Counted from the stretch's first letter, positions 9,660-18,273 are shown. The stretch: 64,000 nucleotides of DNA from Holophagaceae bacterium (GCA_025363715.1 JANYLR010000024.1:1-64000), one strand, 5' to 3'. The notes: generated by a model not told the origin, from the sequence alone. Numbers and translations are program-made.

Positions 9660-10514
9660 ATGACCCGCCTCGGATTCCTGCTTGCCTGTGCCCTGGCCAC
9701 GAACCTGGGTGCCCAGAGCCTCACCGACCGATTCAAGGAGGTCCGCGGGCCCTGGGAACTCCAACTGGAGCGCGGGGAAGCTGCCACGGTCCGGAAGGGT
9801 GTGGAAGCCCTGCTAGGCCGGGAGGGACTCACCGTCAATCCCTCGGACTACAACGATATGCATGCCCTGGTCGCCCTGCGTGGCCTGGCCGGCCGGGCCT
9901 GCGTCTCCGATGGCAGTTGGGAAGATGCGGTCGTCCACTTTCAGAAGGCCCGGTCGGCGGCAGAGGAAAACCTCGCCACTGCGGAACCGTTCCTCGCCAA
10001 GACCCGCATGGAACACGAGCTGAAGCTCAAGGAGTGCCGGGATGCCATGGCCAAGCAGGCCCCCCGCCTCAAGGAGATCGAGGATGCGCCAGGGCTCACC
10101 CAGGACCAGATGAAGCTGCGTCAGCAGCTGAAAATCTTCATGGACGAGCAGCAGGCGGCCATCACCCATAGTGAGCGGGCGCTGAAGGACATCGAGGGCA
10201 TCCTGCTCCGATTGCGCCAGGCCAAGGAAACCACCGCCAAGACCGCCACCGATTGGCAGGCCTTCCTGGTGGCAGAACAGGCTGAGGTGGCTGAGGTGGG
10301 CGGCATTTCGCTCTACGTGGCCGGCAAGCTGGAGCAGGTGAAATCCGATGATGCACGCCCTCGGCCGGAGCGTCTCACCTATGCCAGGCGGCTCTTGAAG
10401 CTGGAACCTTCCAACAAGGATGTCCTTCGCCTGGTGAACGGGTTGCTCGGCAAGGAAGAGGATGCTGAACCCGTGAAACCAAAGAAGAAAAAGAAGCCCG
10501 CCCCGAAGAAGTAG
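9660..10514 (+). CDS. Exported coiled-coil protein, likely paralogue of the preceding gene
   Basis: 284 residues, not recognised. Signal peptide (about 1-19, ending NLGAQ), then a TPR-like helix pair (GSWEDAVVHFQKARSAAEEN), a long charged coiled coil, the piece RRLLKLEPSNKDVLRLV that matches the C-terminal TPR-like piece of the upstream gene, and a tail of Lys and Pro. The ATG at 9660 follows GGAG. It starts 32 bases after the upstream stop and ends just before a strong hairpin terminator, so the two form a small operon. An ancient tandem duplication is likely. The periplasmic role is unknown. Confidence 0.7.
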   Translation: MTRLGFLLACALATNLGAQSLTDRFKEVRGPWELQLERGEAATVRKGVEALLGREGLTVNPSDYNDMHALVALRGLAGRACVSDGSWEDAVVHFQKARSAAEENLATAEPFLAKTRMEHELKLKECRDAMAKQAPRLKEIEDAPGLTQDQMKLRQQLKIFMDEQQAAITHSERALKDIEGILLRLRQAKETTAKTATDWQAFLVAEQAEVAEVGGISLYVAGKLEQVKSDDARPRPERLTYARRLLKLEPSNKDVLRLVNGLLGKEEDAEPVKPKKKKKPAPKK

Positions 10515-10531
10515 TGCTCAGTGAATGGCGC

Positions 10532-10563
10532 AAAAGTACGGCCCCTTCCGGGGCCGTACTTTT
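10532..10563. terminator. Bidirectional hairpin terminator
   Basis: A perfect 14-base stem (AAAAGTACGGCCCC / GGGGCCGTACTTTT) with a four-base TTCC loop. The A-run on one arm and T-run on the other allow it to end transcription from both sides. It sits between the convergent coiled-coil operon and the beta-barrel gene. Confidence 0.9.
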
Positions 10564-10578
10564 GAGGGAGAATACCAA

Positions 10579-11247
10579 TTAAAAGACGAAGCCGAACCCG
10601 AGTTTCACGAAGTCGGTGCTGGGCGGGTTTCCGGCGGCGACATCGTTGCCAGTCAGTGTCTTGTGGAAGGTGGCCTCCATGGTGAAGCGGACTCCAGCGT
10701 CATAGCCGAAACTGTGGCCGATGCCAAGAGAACCGCCCAGTCGGCTCTTGTGGGTGGTATCGACATCGTAATTGTTGTAGTAGTAGCTGGAGTTCAGGTC
10801 GCCAAAACTCCGGTCGAACTGTTCGAAATCGGCCGAGAGACCGGCCACGAAATAGAGCCCACGGTGACGAAAGGCCGTGCCCTGGGGGAAAATCTGCAGG
10901 TCGCCGCCGATGGCAAACATGGAGTGGCGAAGGTTGATGGTGTCAAAGCCCTGGGCCCGGTTGGTCCCGCTCTCGGCGCTGCCGCTGAGGTTGAGGCGGA
11001 TGGCCAGGGTCCGGTCCATGGGGAAGCTGACCGTGAAGCTGCCTCCCAGGCCGGCATCGTAGGTCTCCTTCTGAACTGGCACCAGGTTCCCGGAGGAATT
11101 GATGTAAGGGGCGTAGGACTTGGTGCCGAATTCCCCCGTGGGGATCGTCAGGTTCAGGCTGAACCCCATGTGGGGGTTCTGAGCCTTGAGGGCGGATCCA
11201 GAAGCGAGGATCAGGGGTAGCACGAGCAGGGATGCGGCGTGGCGCAT
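10579..11247 (-). CDS. Outer-membrane beta-barrel protein
   Basis: 222 residues with a signal peptide (about 1-22, ending ALKAQ). The mature part alternates hydrophobic and polar residues in short strands with Gly and Asn/Ser turns, and ends KLGFGFVF, a terminal Phe as needed for BAM insertion. The size fits an 8-stranded barrel. It resembles generic porin-family barrels; no specific family can be named. It is convergent with the coiled-coil operon, shares its terminator, and stands alone. The 206 bases upstream, to 11453, hold no gene and probably carry divergent promoters. Confidence 0.75.
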   Translation of the reverse strand: MRHAASLLVLPLILASGSALKAQNPHMGFSLNLTIPTGEFGTKSYAPYINSSGNLVPVQKETYDAGLGGSFTVSFPMDRTLAIRLNLSGSAESGTNRAQGFDTINLRHSMFAIGGDLQIFPQGTAFRHRGLYFVAGLSADFEQFDRSFGDLNSSYYYNNYDVDTTHKSRLGGSLGIGHSFGYDAGVRFTMEATFHKTLTGNDVAAGNPPSTDFVKLGFGFVF

Positions 11248-11453
11248 GGGACCTCCAGGTTGGATGTTCAGGATACGAGCGAAGGGTGTGCCAGGTTACG
11301 CCAAGTGCCGTCAATCCTTGGATGGCTGGCACTTCGTTCCGGTTGAAGGGCGTCTTGACGAGCGGCGTTTTGCCTCGGACAGGTGCCGTATTGCAACGGC
11401 GGGCTTTGGGTGAGGCCTGTCATGGCCTACTCTGGAATGGATGGGGATGATTC

Positions 11454-12206
11454 ATGGCCTGGAAGCAGGATTTGGCAAAGTTGAAGCAGCAGCTCGATCC
11501 TGAGGTGCCCCTGCCCGCACCAAAACCCGTGCCCAAACCAGGGCCGAAGGTCGGTCCCCCGCCCGCCTTGGATGATGAGGACGCCGTTTTCCTGTCAGCC
11601 ATGGGCTTGAAATCGGCCACCCCCCGCCCAGCCAAGCCCGCCATGGCCGAGGACCTAGCCTCGCCTCTCCCGGCTGCTATCCTCCCGGCTCCAGAATCCT
11701 TCCAGGAAGCCGTCAAGGACCTCAAGGGATTCAAACCTCTTCAGAGGGGCATCCTGGAACGGCCAACTGCGCCAAGCCACGCTCCCTCTCCTGTCATCGA
11801 GTCTGCGTCGCCGATCTCGGTTGCCAAACCCGACCCGATCCCCTCCCCACCCCTCCCGGAACCCGCTGCCCCTGATTCCCTTCCACCTGCCACGCCCAGC
11901 ATGCCCCTTCGTTTCCAGCTGGCCGCAGGCATGGCCATCGATGTGGATGGCACCCTCGATCTGCGGGGTCATTCCCTCAGGGATGCCCTGGAGCGCCTGA
12001 AGGATCGCCTGGGAGATGGCGTGGTGCTCGGATGGCGGAGTCTCCAGGTCACCCTTGGCCACGATCCGGCCCTCCATGATGGGCTGCTGGCCCTGCTCGC
12101 CTCAGGTGAGGCCCCGATGGTGACCCGTTTCGCCCAGGCCCCCGTGCCCATGGGTGGAACCCAGGCCTGGCTGTTGTACTTCGGCCTTCCATCCTTGCAG
12201 CCCTGA
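11454..12206 (+). CDS. Smr-domain-like protein with proline-rich linker
   Basis: 250 residues. A short basic N-terminus (AWKQDLAKLKQQL) leads into a Pro/Ala-rich linker (about 17-150). The C-terminal ~90 residues contain DGTLDLRGHSLRDALERLKDRL, which fits the start of an Smr domain (usually LDLRGxxxxEAxxxL), but the usual HGxG loop is replaced by LGHDPALHDG, so catalysis is doubtful. Smr domains bind or nick nucleic acids. It is followed 23 bases later by the PfkB gene. The call is a family-level resemblance only. Confidence 0.55.
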   Translation: MAWKQDLAKLKQQLDPEVPLPAPKPVPKPGPKVGPPPALDDEDAVFLSAMGLKSATPRPAKPAMAEDLASPLPAAILPAPESFQEAVKDLKGFKPLQRGILERPTAPSHAPSPVIESASPISVAKPDPIPSPPLPEPAAPDSLPPATPSMPLRFQLAAGMAIDVDGTLDLRGHSLRDALERLKDRLGDGVVLGWRSLQVTLGHDPALHDGLLALLASGEAPMVTRFAQAPVPMGGTQAWLLYFGLPSLQP

Positions 12207-12229
12207 CCTTCCAACATGGAGCCTTGAAC

Positions 12230-13141
12230 ATGAGCTTGCTGGCAGTCGGAAGCGTGGCCTTCGATGATCTGGAAACCCCCTTCGGACGAAGGGAGCATGC
12301 CCTGGGCGGTTCAGCGACCTATTTCTCCCTGAGCGCCAGCCGGTTCCATCCCGTGCGGATCGTGGCCGTGGTGGGCGAAGATTTCGGCCCGGACCAGATG
12401 CGGGTCTTCGATCGCAGGCCCATCGATCTGGCCGGGCTTTCTCGGGTGAAAGGCCTGAGCTTTCATTGGAAGGGTTCCTACGGCTATGACCTTAACGAGG
12501 CCAAAACCCTGGCCACCGACCTGAACGTGTTCGCGGATTTCCGACCAAACCTGCCCCCCAGTTACAGAGATTCCCAATACCTCTTTCTGGGGAACATCGA
12601 TCCGGTGCTCCAGCTGGACGTCGTCCGCCAGATGACCGCTCGCCCGAAGTGGATTGCCCTGGACACGATGAACTACTGGATTCGCGGCGCCCGCCCCGCC
12701 CTGGAGGCCGTCCTCAGGGAGGTGGACATCCTCCTGGTGAATGATGCCGAAGTCCGGGAATTGACCCAGGAGCACAATCTCATCAAGGCCTACCGGAAGA
12801 TCCAGGCCCTGGGTCCAAGGACTCTGGTGGTCAAGCGGGGCGAGTACGGCGTGGCCCTCTTCACGCCCGAGGGCATCTTCGCCGCCCCCGCCTATCCGCT
12901 GGAGAATGTCTTCGACCCCACGGGGGCTGGCGATACCTTCGCCGGGGGGTTCCTGGGCTATCTGGCCTGGATCGAACGAACGGATGTCACGGCCCTGAAG
13001 CATGCCGCCCTGGTTGGTTCGGTCATGGCCAGTTTTACCGTGGAGCAGTTCTCCACCGAACGGCTGGAGCAGATCAGCCAGGATGAAGTTCGCAACCGAC
13101 TGTCATTATTTTCAGATATGATCCGGGTCGAAGACCTATAA
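12230..13141 (+). CDS. PfkB family carbohydrate/nucleoside kinase
   Basis: 303 residues. It has the ribokinase fold signatures: the N-terminal LAVGSVAFDDLETPFG and GGSATYFSLSASRF, and the C-terminal DPTGAGDTFAGGFLGYL with the catalytic Asp. The substrate (sugar, nucleoside or other alcohol) cannot be assigned. The ATG at 12230 has GGAG eight bases upstream; a TTG six bases earlier is less well placed. The gene is followed 34 bases on by the LysM gene and may be cotranscribed with it. Confidence 0.85.
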   Translation: MSLLAVGSVAFDDLETPFGRREHALGGSATYFSLSASRFHPVRIVAVVGEDFGPDQMRVFDRRPIDLAGLSRVKGLSFHWKGSYGYDLNEAKTLATDLNVFADFRPNLPPSYRDSQYLFLGNIDPVLQLDVVRQMTARPKWIALDTMNYWIRGARPALEAVLREVDILLVNDAEVRELTQEHNLIKAYRKIQALGPRTLVVKRGEYGVALFTPEGIFAAPAYPLENVFDPTGAGDTFAGGFLGYLAWIERTDVTALKHAALVGSVMASFTVEQFSTERLEQISQDEVRNRLSLFSDMIRVEDL

Positions 13142-13175
13142 TCAGCGCTATCCAATTCCTGACTGGGGGTTACTG

Positions 13176-14348
13176 ATGCACCAGCCCACTCGCCTGCATG
13201 CCGGCCGGATGCGTTCCCTTGTGGCGACGCCCTGCCTCCTCGCGGCCATGGCGCTCGCGGTCCCGGGCCTGCACGCCCAGCAGGCCGGCACTGCCGATTC
13301 CGTAAAAGTCGAGGCGCACAATTCCAAGTGGGACTATCCCAAGGAGATCAAGGTACCCGAAGGCTCTCGGACCCACATCGTCCAGAGGGGTGACACCCTC
13401 TGGGACCTCTCTGGGAAATACCTTGGCAATCCCTATGCCTGGCCGCAAATCTGGGAACTGAACCAGTGGGTCAAGGATCCCCATTGGATCTACCCCGGCG
13501 ATCCCCTCATCATCGACCTCGCCCGGGCCGTAGCTACCGCGGGTGCCGTGCCTGAAGAAGTTGCCAACCTGCAGCCTGATCAGCGGCGGGCAGACCCCTC
13601 CGTGGTCCGGCGACCGGAGCTTGGATTTTCCTTCCAGGACTTCATCCAGCTCCCCTTCGTGGCTCCCGATGGGGCCGAGGCCCACTACAAGAACCTGGGT
13701 GCCTTCACCATCACCTCGAACAAGCGGGAGGACCGCCAGTACTTGGGTGAGGGCGAGACGATCTACTTCAATGGCGGCACCGAGCAGGGCGTGAAAGCCG
13801 GCGACCGCTTCGTGATCCTCAAGACCGCGCTGAAGCAGCTGATGCATCCCGGCATGGCCAAGAAACTGCTGGGTGATGTGGTTCAACAGATTGGTGTGAT
13901 TCGGGTTACCATCGCGCAAGCGAAGGGATCCGTGGCTGTCATCGAACGCAGCCTCGATACCGTACAGGCGGGAGATCGCCTGGTGAAATTCGACGAACCC
14001 ACCAACATCCCCTTGAAGCTGAGGACCGACTTGGCCGAGCCGGTCAAGGTGGCCACCAATGCCGCGATGGTGGTGTATTCCAGGGGCGGCAAGCTGTACT
14101 CCTCCGGTGGGGACATGATCATCGTCGACAAGGGTACCAACGATGGCATCAAGGTCGGCGACGTGCTGCTCGCAACCCGAGTAAAGACCTTCCCGGTCGG
14201 CCCCGTTGGCGAAAAGAACCCCGCTACTTCCACCACGACGTACTACATCGGGCAGGCGCTGGTGGTCCGGTCGGATGCCCAGACCTCCACCTGCCGGGTG
14301 CTGCGGTCCATCGAGGAAATCAAGGGCGGGGATACCCTCACCCCCTGA
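13176..14348 (+). CDS. Exported LysM-domain protein
   Basis: 390 residues. A long signal peptide (about 1-35, ending GLHAQ) is followed by one LysM domain at about 67-113 (HIVQRGDTLWDLSGKYLGNP..WIYPGDPLII), which binds peptidoglycan. The rest is beta-rich, with repeated phrases such as KAGDRFVI, QAGDRLV and KVGDVLLAT that look like small barrel repeats. Proteins of this layout in other bacteria are cell-envelope proteins of unknown role. GGGGG precedes the ATG, and a strong terminator follows. Confidence 0.8.
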   Translation: MHQPTRLHAGRMRSLVATPCLLAAMALAVPGLHAQQAGTADSVKVEAHNSKWDYPKEIKVPEGSRTHIVQRGDTLWDLSGKYLGNPYAWPQIWELNQWVKDPHWIYPGDPLIIDLARAVATAGAVPEEVANLQPDQRRADPSVVRRPELGFSFQDFIQLPFVAPDGAEAHYKNLGAFTITSNKREDRQYLGEGETIYFNGGTEQGVKAGDRFVILKTALKQLMHPGMAKKLLGDVVQQIGVIRVTIAQAKGSVAVIERSLDTVQAGDRLVKFDEPTNIPLKLRTDLAEPVKVATNAAMVVYSRGGKLYSSGGDMIIVDKGTNDGIKVGDVLLATRVKTFPVGPVGEKNPATSTTTYYIGQALVVRSDAQTSTCRVLRSIEEIKGGDTLTP

Positions 14349-14365
14349 GCAGGTGCTGACCTTGC

Positions 14366-14391
14366 AAAAGCCCCCAATTCCGGGGGCTTTT
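14366..14391 (+). terminator. Rho-independent terminator after the LysM gene
   Basis: Ten-base stem AAAAGCCCCC / GGGGGCTTTT with a six-base AATTCC loop, followed by TTG. The A-run on the left arm would also serve the convergent rsmG gene. Confidence 0.9.
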
Positions 14392-14407
14392 TGTATGCAA
14401 GGACGGC

Positions 14408-14989
14408 TCAGGGCTCCCGGCGAAGTTCCACGACGACCCGCTGCCCGCGGCTCGGCAATGAATAGGGGTGGGGTGCTGCGGTCCACCCCTCCGGAAGGGG
14501 CTCTCCAGCCCAATCCGGCCCCTTCAAGGCATAGAAGGGGCAGCATGGACGCCCGTGGCGGGCCCACCAACCGGCGAGGGCCCCCAGGGACCCCAGGGCC
14601 TTGGCCGTTCCCCAGTCCGCCTCCAGGGACGGAAGGTCTTCCAGACGTCCATGCACCGTGCGCAGGTTGGGGATGGGCAGTTCCATGGCCACTTGTTTCA
14701 GGAAGGCCAGTTTCTTGAGCGAGGCATCCACGCCGAGGATTTCCAGGTCTGGCCGGGCCAGGGCCAGCACCACCGCCGGAGAGCCCATGCCCGTGCCCAG
14801 GTCCACCACCCGCGAACCAGGTGGCAGCTGGGAAAGGAAGGGAAGGAGGATGGCCGCATCCAGCAGCAGCTCCTCCCGGCGCACCCCCGGAGGCAGGGCC
14901 GTCAGGGCATGGGTCCGGTTCCACTTGTCCAGGAGGACCAGAAAGCGGCCCAGGGTCGCGGAGAGTTCGGAAGGAAGGTGTGGCTCCAT
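14408..14989 (-). CDS. rsmG: 16S rRNA (guanine-N7) methyltransferase RsmG
   Basis: Methylates G527 of 16S rRNA using SAM. The 193-residue protein has the RsmG N-terminal helix (FLVLLDKWNRTHALTAL, usually KWNxxxNLTA) and the SAM-binding loop VVDLGTGMGSPAVVLAL, followed by the acidic strand end LGVDASLKKLAFLKQV. The usual SRA motif after the third strand is AKA here. It is convergent with the LysM gene. In many genomes rsmG lies beside mnmG or parA; neither is here. Confidence 0.9.
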   Translation of the reverse strand: MEPHLPSELSATLGRFLVLLDKWNRTHALTALPPGVRREELLLDAAILLPFLSQLPPGSRVVDLGTGMGSPAVVLALARPDLEILGVDASLKKLAFLKQVAMELPIPNLRTVHGRLEDLPSLEADWGTAKALGSLGALAGWWARHGRPCCPFYALKGPDWAGEPLPEGWTAAPHPYSLPSRGQRVVVELRREP

Positions 14990-15223
14990 TCCTCAAGCAT
15001 GCCAGGGGCGGCTCTATGAAAATTGAATTTCATCGATCAGCCTTACTTGTCTTTTATATTCAGCATTTTGGTAAATTTTAATTCAATCTTGATTTGGGAT
15101 ATGTCTAGAATATGAATCATCAACATCGATGCAATTCCTGCAGCTAGAAATGTGACATTGACGAATGTTCCAAAATAATCCATGATGAGTGCCCTTTGAT
15201 TGATCTTGCCAGAGGAAATGGCC
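14990..15223. other. AT-rich intergenic region between rsmG and ybeY
   Basis: About 230 bases separating divergent genes. The part from about 15015 to 15200 is strikingly AT-rich against its surroundings. It probably carries the promoters of both genes. A short minus-strand frame (15183-15043) could encode a 46-residue peptide with one hydrophobic stretch, but it has no convincing ribosome site. Nothing else is recognised. Confidence 0.5.
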
Positions 15224-15955
15224 ATGACACAGACGCGCCCCCCCTTCGTGATTGACTGGTCCAGCCGAAGCAAAATGCGTGGCCCAGGCGAGCAGTCCCT
15301 TGGAAAACTGCTCCATGGACTGCGAGATCGTCTCGCGCCCGATGCACAAGGCATATCGTTGACCTATGTCGATGATCGCGGCATGAGAAAACTCAACCGC
15401 GAACATCGTGGAAAAAACCTGACAACTGATGTGCTGAGCTTCCCCTCCAGTGTGGAGAAAGGGGCCTTCCCTCACCTGGGTGACATCGTCATCAGCCTCC
15501 CTACGGCCGACAAAATGTCCAAAAAATTCGGCGTGAGCCGCCGCCGCGAAGTGGAGACTCTGGTCATTCACGGCTTCCTGCATCTCTGCGGTCATGACCA
15601 CGACGTAGACCGTGGCGAGATGATGGCCCTCCAGGCCCAGTTGGAACGGGAACTCCTCGACGAAGAGCCCCTGGCCATGAGCCTCAAGCGGGGCCGGAAA
15701 CCGGGCAGCAAGGTGAAGAAACTGAAGGACGGATCCCGCGTGGTGGTCACCGGCCGGGCCGCAGCCGCCCTGGTCCGCCGAGAGCGGGTGAAGAAGGACA
15801 AGAAGGTCCGGGTCAAGAAGGTCCCGAAGCCGAAAGATCCTGCCCCCAAACGCGGCCCAGGCCGTCCCAGAAAGGAAGCCGTGTCGCCGACTCCCGCCAA
15901 GCGGACCATCCGCCGTCGTCGGCCAGCCCCTTCCCGCAGCGGCGTGATCGGGTAG
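15224..15955 (+). CDS. ybeY: Endoribonuclease YbeY with a basic C-terminal extension
   Basis: YbeY is a zinc enzyme of 16S rRNA maturation and ribosome quality control. Residues 1-150 are the normal protein, with the zinc motif HGFLHLCGHDH at 116-126 and the upstream block NREHRGKNLTTDVLSFP. Residues 151-243 are an added tail, rich in Lys, Arg and Pro, with two AT-hook-like cores (RGRKP at 156-160 and GRPRK at 213-217) and runs such as RRERVKKDKKVRVKK. The ATG at 15224 is chosen because AGAGGA lies seven bases upstream. The tail is likely disordered and could bind rRNA or DNA; this is inference. Confidence 0.9.
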   Translation: MTQTRPPFVIDWSSRSKMRGPGEQSLGKLLHGLRDRLAPDAQGISLTYVDDRGMRKLNREHRGKNLTTDVLSFPSSVEKGAFPHLGDIVISLPTADKMSKKFGVSRRREVETLVIHGFLHLCGHDHDVDRGEMMALQAQLERELLDEEPLAMSLKRGRKPGSKVKKLKDGSRVVVTGRAAAALVRRERVKKDKKVRVKKVPKPKDPAPKRGPGRPRKEAVSPTPAKRTIRRRRPAPSRSGVIG

Positions 15956-15959
15956 GGCC

Positions 15960-16033
15960 TAGGAGCGTGTCCAAGTAATGGGTGGGGCTGCACTGGGGCG
16001 CCAGCCCCTATCGATTACTTGGACACGCTCCTA
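15960..16033. repeat. Palindromic element with 20-base perfect inverted ends (family C)
   Basis: A 74-base element. Its ends, TAGGAGCGTGTCCAAGTAAT at 15960-15979 and its exact reverse complement at 16014-16033, are perfect inverted repeats of 20 bases, and the inner GGGGCT / AGCCCC adds to the stem. It begins five bases after the ybeY stop. The flanks would fit a TA target duplication (CTA|GGAG...CTCC|TAG), as in small non-autonomous transposons, but this is inference. Seventeen bases of one end recur at 46224-46240. Confidence 0.85.
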
Positions 16034-16115
16034 GAACCTCTGCATAGCCAATGGGCCCGAAGGCCGATAAAATGGCCCTTTGGTCCGGGTTCGGACCGTG
16101 CCCTCCGGAGTCTCC

Positions 16116-16835
16116 GTGATCAACCTCCTGCTCGGCCTGGGCGCCGCCCTTGCCGTGACCCTGCTGACTAAATTGCTGGGGATGCCGCTGTGGGTTGGCA
16201 TTCCCATGGGCATCATGGCCGGGGCAGCCCTTTTCATCTGGCAGGGCCGCAAGGTCCAGCAGGATCTGGAAAAGATCTTCGCCCGCGCCGGTGAGCTGCT
16301 GAAGAAGCAGCAATGGGACAAGGCCATCGAGACCATGAAGGAGGGCTATCAGTTCTCCTCCCGGCAGTTCCTGGTGAAGGGCAGCATCGACGGACAGATC
16401 GGCGTGGTGCAGTACCTGCGCAAGAAGAATGAGGAGGCCGAGCCGCTGCTCGTGGCGGCCTCTATGCAGCATTACATCGCCAAGGCCATGCTGGGCATCC
16501 TCCAGTGGAAGCGGGGCGACAAGAAAAAGGCCAAGGAGACCTTCGATCTGGCCCTGAAGGCAGGCAAGAAAGAGAGCCTGCTGTATGCCGTCTACGCCTA
16601 TGTGCTGCTGGAAATGGGGGAGCGCAACCGGGCCATCGAGACCCTCAACAAGGGCCTGGAAATCTGCAAAGGCGATGAACGCCTCATCACCAATCGCAAC
16701 CTGCTGCAGAACGGCAAGACCCTCAAGATGAAAGTCTATGGCGAGCAGTGGTACCAGTTCCTCCTCGAGCGGCCCATGATCCGCCAGGAGGCACCATCCT
16801 TCGCCCGAATCTCCCGCAAGGCCCTACGCGGATAA
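16116..16835 (+). CDS. Membrane-anchored TPR-like protein
   Basis: 239 residues. The N-terminus is strongly hydrophobic (about 2-45, two likely membrane segments), followed by helical pairs of TPR type: RAGELLKKQQWDKAIETMKEGY, GDKKKAKETFDLALKAGK and EMGERNRAIETLNKGLEI. The bulk would lie in the cytoplasm. The GTG at 16116 has CGGAG five bases upstream and is preferred over an upstream frame that runs into the repeat element. Function unknown; a scaffold role is the usual guess for this layout. Confidence 0.7.
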   Translation: MINLLLGLGAALAVTLLTKLLGMPLWVGIPMGIMAGAALFIWQGRKVQQDLEKIFARAGELLKKQQWDKAIETMKEGYQFSSRQFLVKGSIDGQIGVVQYLRKKNEEAEPLLVAASMQHYIAKAMLGILQWKRGDKKKAKETFDLALKAGKKESLLYAVYAYVLLEMGERNRAIETLNKGLEICKGDERLITNRNLLQNGKTLKMKVYGEQWYQFLLERPMIRQEAPSFARISRKALRG

Positions 16836-16924
16836 TACCCTCCGGGGGACCCGCCTGCTCGTTTCGCTCGCGATATCCCCCCGGAACCTCCGCTGTCCTG
16901 GCGAAATGAACCCGCCCGAACAGC

Positions 16925-16966
16925 CTAGTCATACCTGCCTACTCTCTAGTCACATCTGCCCACTCT
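16925..16966. repeat. Tandem 21-base direct repeat upstream of yebC
   Basis: Two adjacent 21-base units, CTAGTCATACCTGCCTACTCT and CTAGTCACATCTGCCCACTCT, with four mismatches. They end ten bases before the yebC start, so they lie in its leader or promoter. Whether they bind a regulator is not known. Confidence 0.6.
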
Positions 16967-16975
16967 GGAGACACC

Positions 16976-17707
16976 ATGTCCGGCCACAGCAAATGGTCCA
17001 CCATCAAGCACAAGAAGGGCGCCGCTGACGCCAAGCGGGGCAAGGTCTTCACGAAGATCCTCAAGGAGATCACCGTGGCGGCGCGGCTCGGCGGCGGCGA
17101 TGTCAACGCCAATCCGCGCCTGCGACTGGCCGTGGACCAGGCCAAGGGCAGCAACATGCCCAAGGACAACTGGGAGCGCGCCATTAAGAAGGGCACCGGC
17201 GAACTCGAAGGCGTGACCTATGAGGAAGTCATCTACGAAGCCTACGGCCCCGGCGGCGTGGCCATCCTGGTCGAGGCCATGACGGACAACAAGAACCGCA
17301 CCACCCCTGAGGTCCGGAGCTACTTCACCAAATTCGGCGGAGAACTGGGCGCCATGGGTTCGGTGGCCTACCTGTTCGCCAAGCAGGGCCAGATCGTCGT
17401 CGAACGGGAAGTCTCCGAAGACCAGGTCATGGAGGTGGCCCTGGAGGCCGGCGCCGACGACGTTGTCAACGAAGGCGAAGCCTGGGTCATCAAGACCAGC
17501 CCCGAGGCCTACCAGACCGTGAAGGATGCCGTGGACGCGGCCAAACTACCGGTCATCGAAGCGAAAATCATCATGGCCCCCAGCACCAGCAGTGCCCTCG
17601 AAGGCAACAAGCTCACCAGCTTCCTCAAGCTCGTGGACCTGCTCGAGGACAACGACGATGTGCAGAATGTGTGGCACAACGCTGATTACGAAGAGCCCGA
17701 GGATTGA
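16976..17707 (+). CDS. yebC: YebC/PmpR family protein (translation factor or regulator)
   Basis: 243 residues, full length. The signature N-terminus [22 protein letters not shown] is followed by [15 protein letters not shown] and [14 protein letters not shown], all classic YebC blocks. YebC-family proteins have been described as transcription regulators and, more recently, as factors that relieve ribosome stalling at proline runs. GGAG precedes the ATG by six bases. It is a single-gene unit closed by a hairpin terminator. In many genomes it lies next to ruvC; that is not so here. Confidence 0.93.
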   Translation: MSGHSKWSTIKHKKGAADAKRGKVFTKILKEITVAARLGGGDVNANPRLRLAVDQAKGSNMPKDNWERAIKKGTGELEGVTYEEVIYEAYGPGGVAILVEAMTDNKNRTTPEVRSYFTKFGGELGAMGSVAYLFAKQGQIVVEREVSEDQVMEVALEAGADDVVNEGEAWVIKTSPEAYQTVKDAVDAAKLPVIEAKIIMAPSTSSALEGNKLTSFLKLVDLLEDNDDVQNVWHNADYEEPED

Positions 17708-17719
17708 GCTTCTAACTTG

Positions 17720-17745
17720 CTCAGGGCGCCTTTCGGCGCCCTGAG
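17720..17745 (+). terminator. Hairpin terminator after yebC
   Basis: Perfect 11-base stem CTCAGGGCGCC / GGCGCCCTGAG with a TTTC loop, followed by only a short T-run (TTAAC). Confidence 0.75.
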
Positions 17746-17802
17746 TTAACCCTGCACCGAAGGCGCAGGGCAATTCGGAATGATTGGCCTATACAGGTTG
17801 AA

Positions 17803-18273
17803 TCAGCGGGTCGAGGGGGCAACCGTCGCGGCCACGGGCACAGGAACCGACCTGGGGGCTTCCTTGCGGAACAGGCCCTTGTTGAAGACGGTGAAGGTCA
17901 CGGCCATGAAGAGCACCACCACCAGCAGGGCGGAGCCACGCTTGCCCGCAGCCAGGGCCTTGGGCGTCATCTCGGACAACCCGATGAGGACGAAGACCAG
18001 CGTGAGCTTGATGTGGAAGTAGATACCGGCCTTGAAGGGATTCTGCCCGTTCTGCATGAGCACCACCAGCAGAGCAATACCGACCACCAAGGCCAACCGG
18101 AAGGACCAGGCCACCACCTTGGCCCAGACGGTGGCCGCCAGGCCCTGGATGTCTTCCCGGCCTTCTTCGAATCCCGAGAGCAGCAGGGCCACCACCGCCG
18201 CGCCGCTCCCGAAGGCCATCGTCAGGAAATGAATCCATCTCAGGACGTTCACCGCTTCAAGTTTCAGATTCAT
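17803..18273 (-). CDS. Small four-helix integral membrane protein
   Basis: 156 residues with four clear hydrophobic helices (about 12-33, 50-71, 83-103 and 112-130). The first begins VLRWIHFLTMAFGSGAAVV, with a His in the place where CopD-, SirB- and HemJ-like small membrane proteins keep one. That likeness is suggestive only and no function is assigned. The last residues are Pro/Val/Ala-rich. It is divergent from the Gfo/Idh/MocA gene; the 65 bases between them would hold both promoters. Confidence 0.6.
   Translation of the reverse strand: MNLKLEAVNVLRWIHFLTMAFGSGAAVVALLLSGFEEGREDIQGLAATVWAKVVAWSFRLALVVGIALLVVLMQNGQNPFKAGIYFHIKLTLVFVLIGLSEMTPKALAAGKRGSALLVVVLFMAVTFTVFNKGLFRKEAPRSVPVPVAATVAPSTR

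Noticed and set aside
10615..11220. Plus-strand frame opposite the beta-barrel gene
   Set aside because: The minus-strand protein has a signal peptide, barrel pattern and terminal Phe, and ends at the shared terminator.
15043..15183. Possible 46-residue membrane peptide on the minus strand
   Set aside because: No convincing ribosome site, and AT-rich DNA readily gives hydrophobic chance frames; mentioned as a possibility only.
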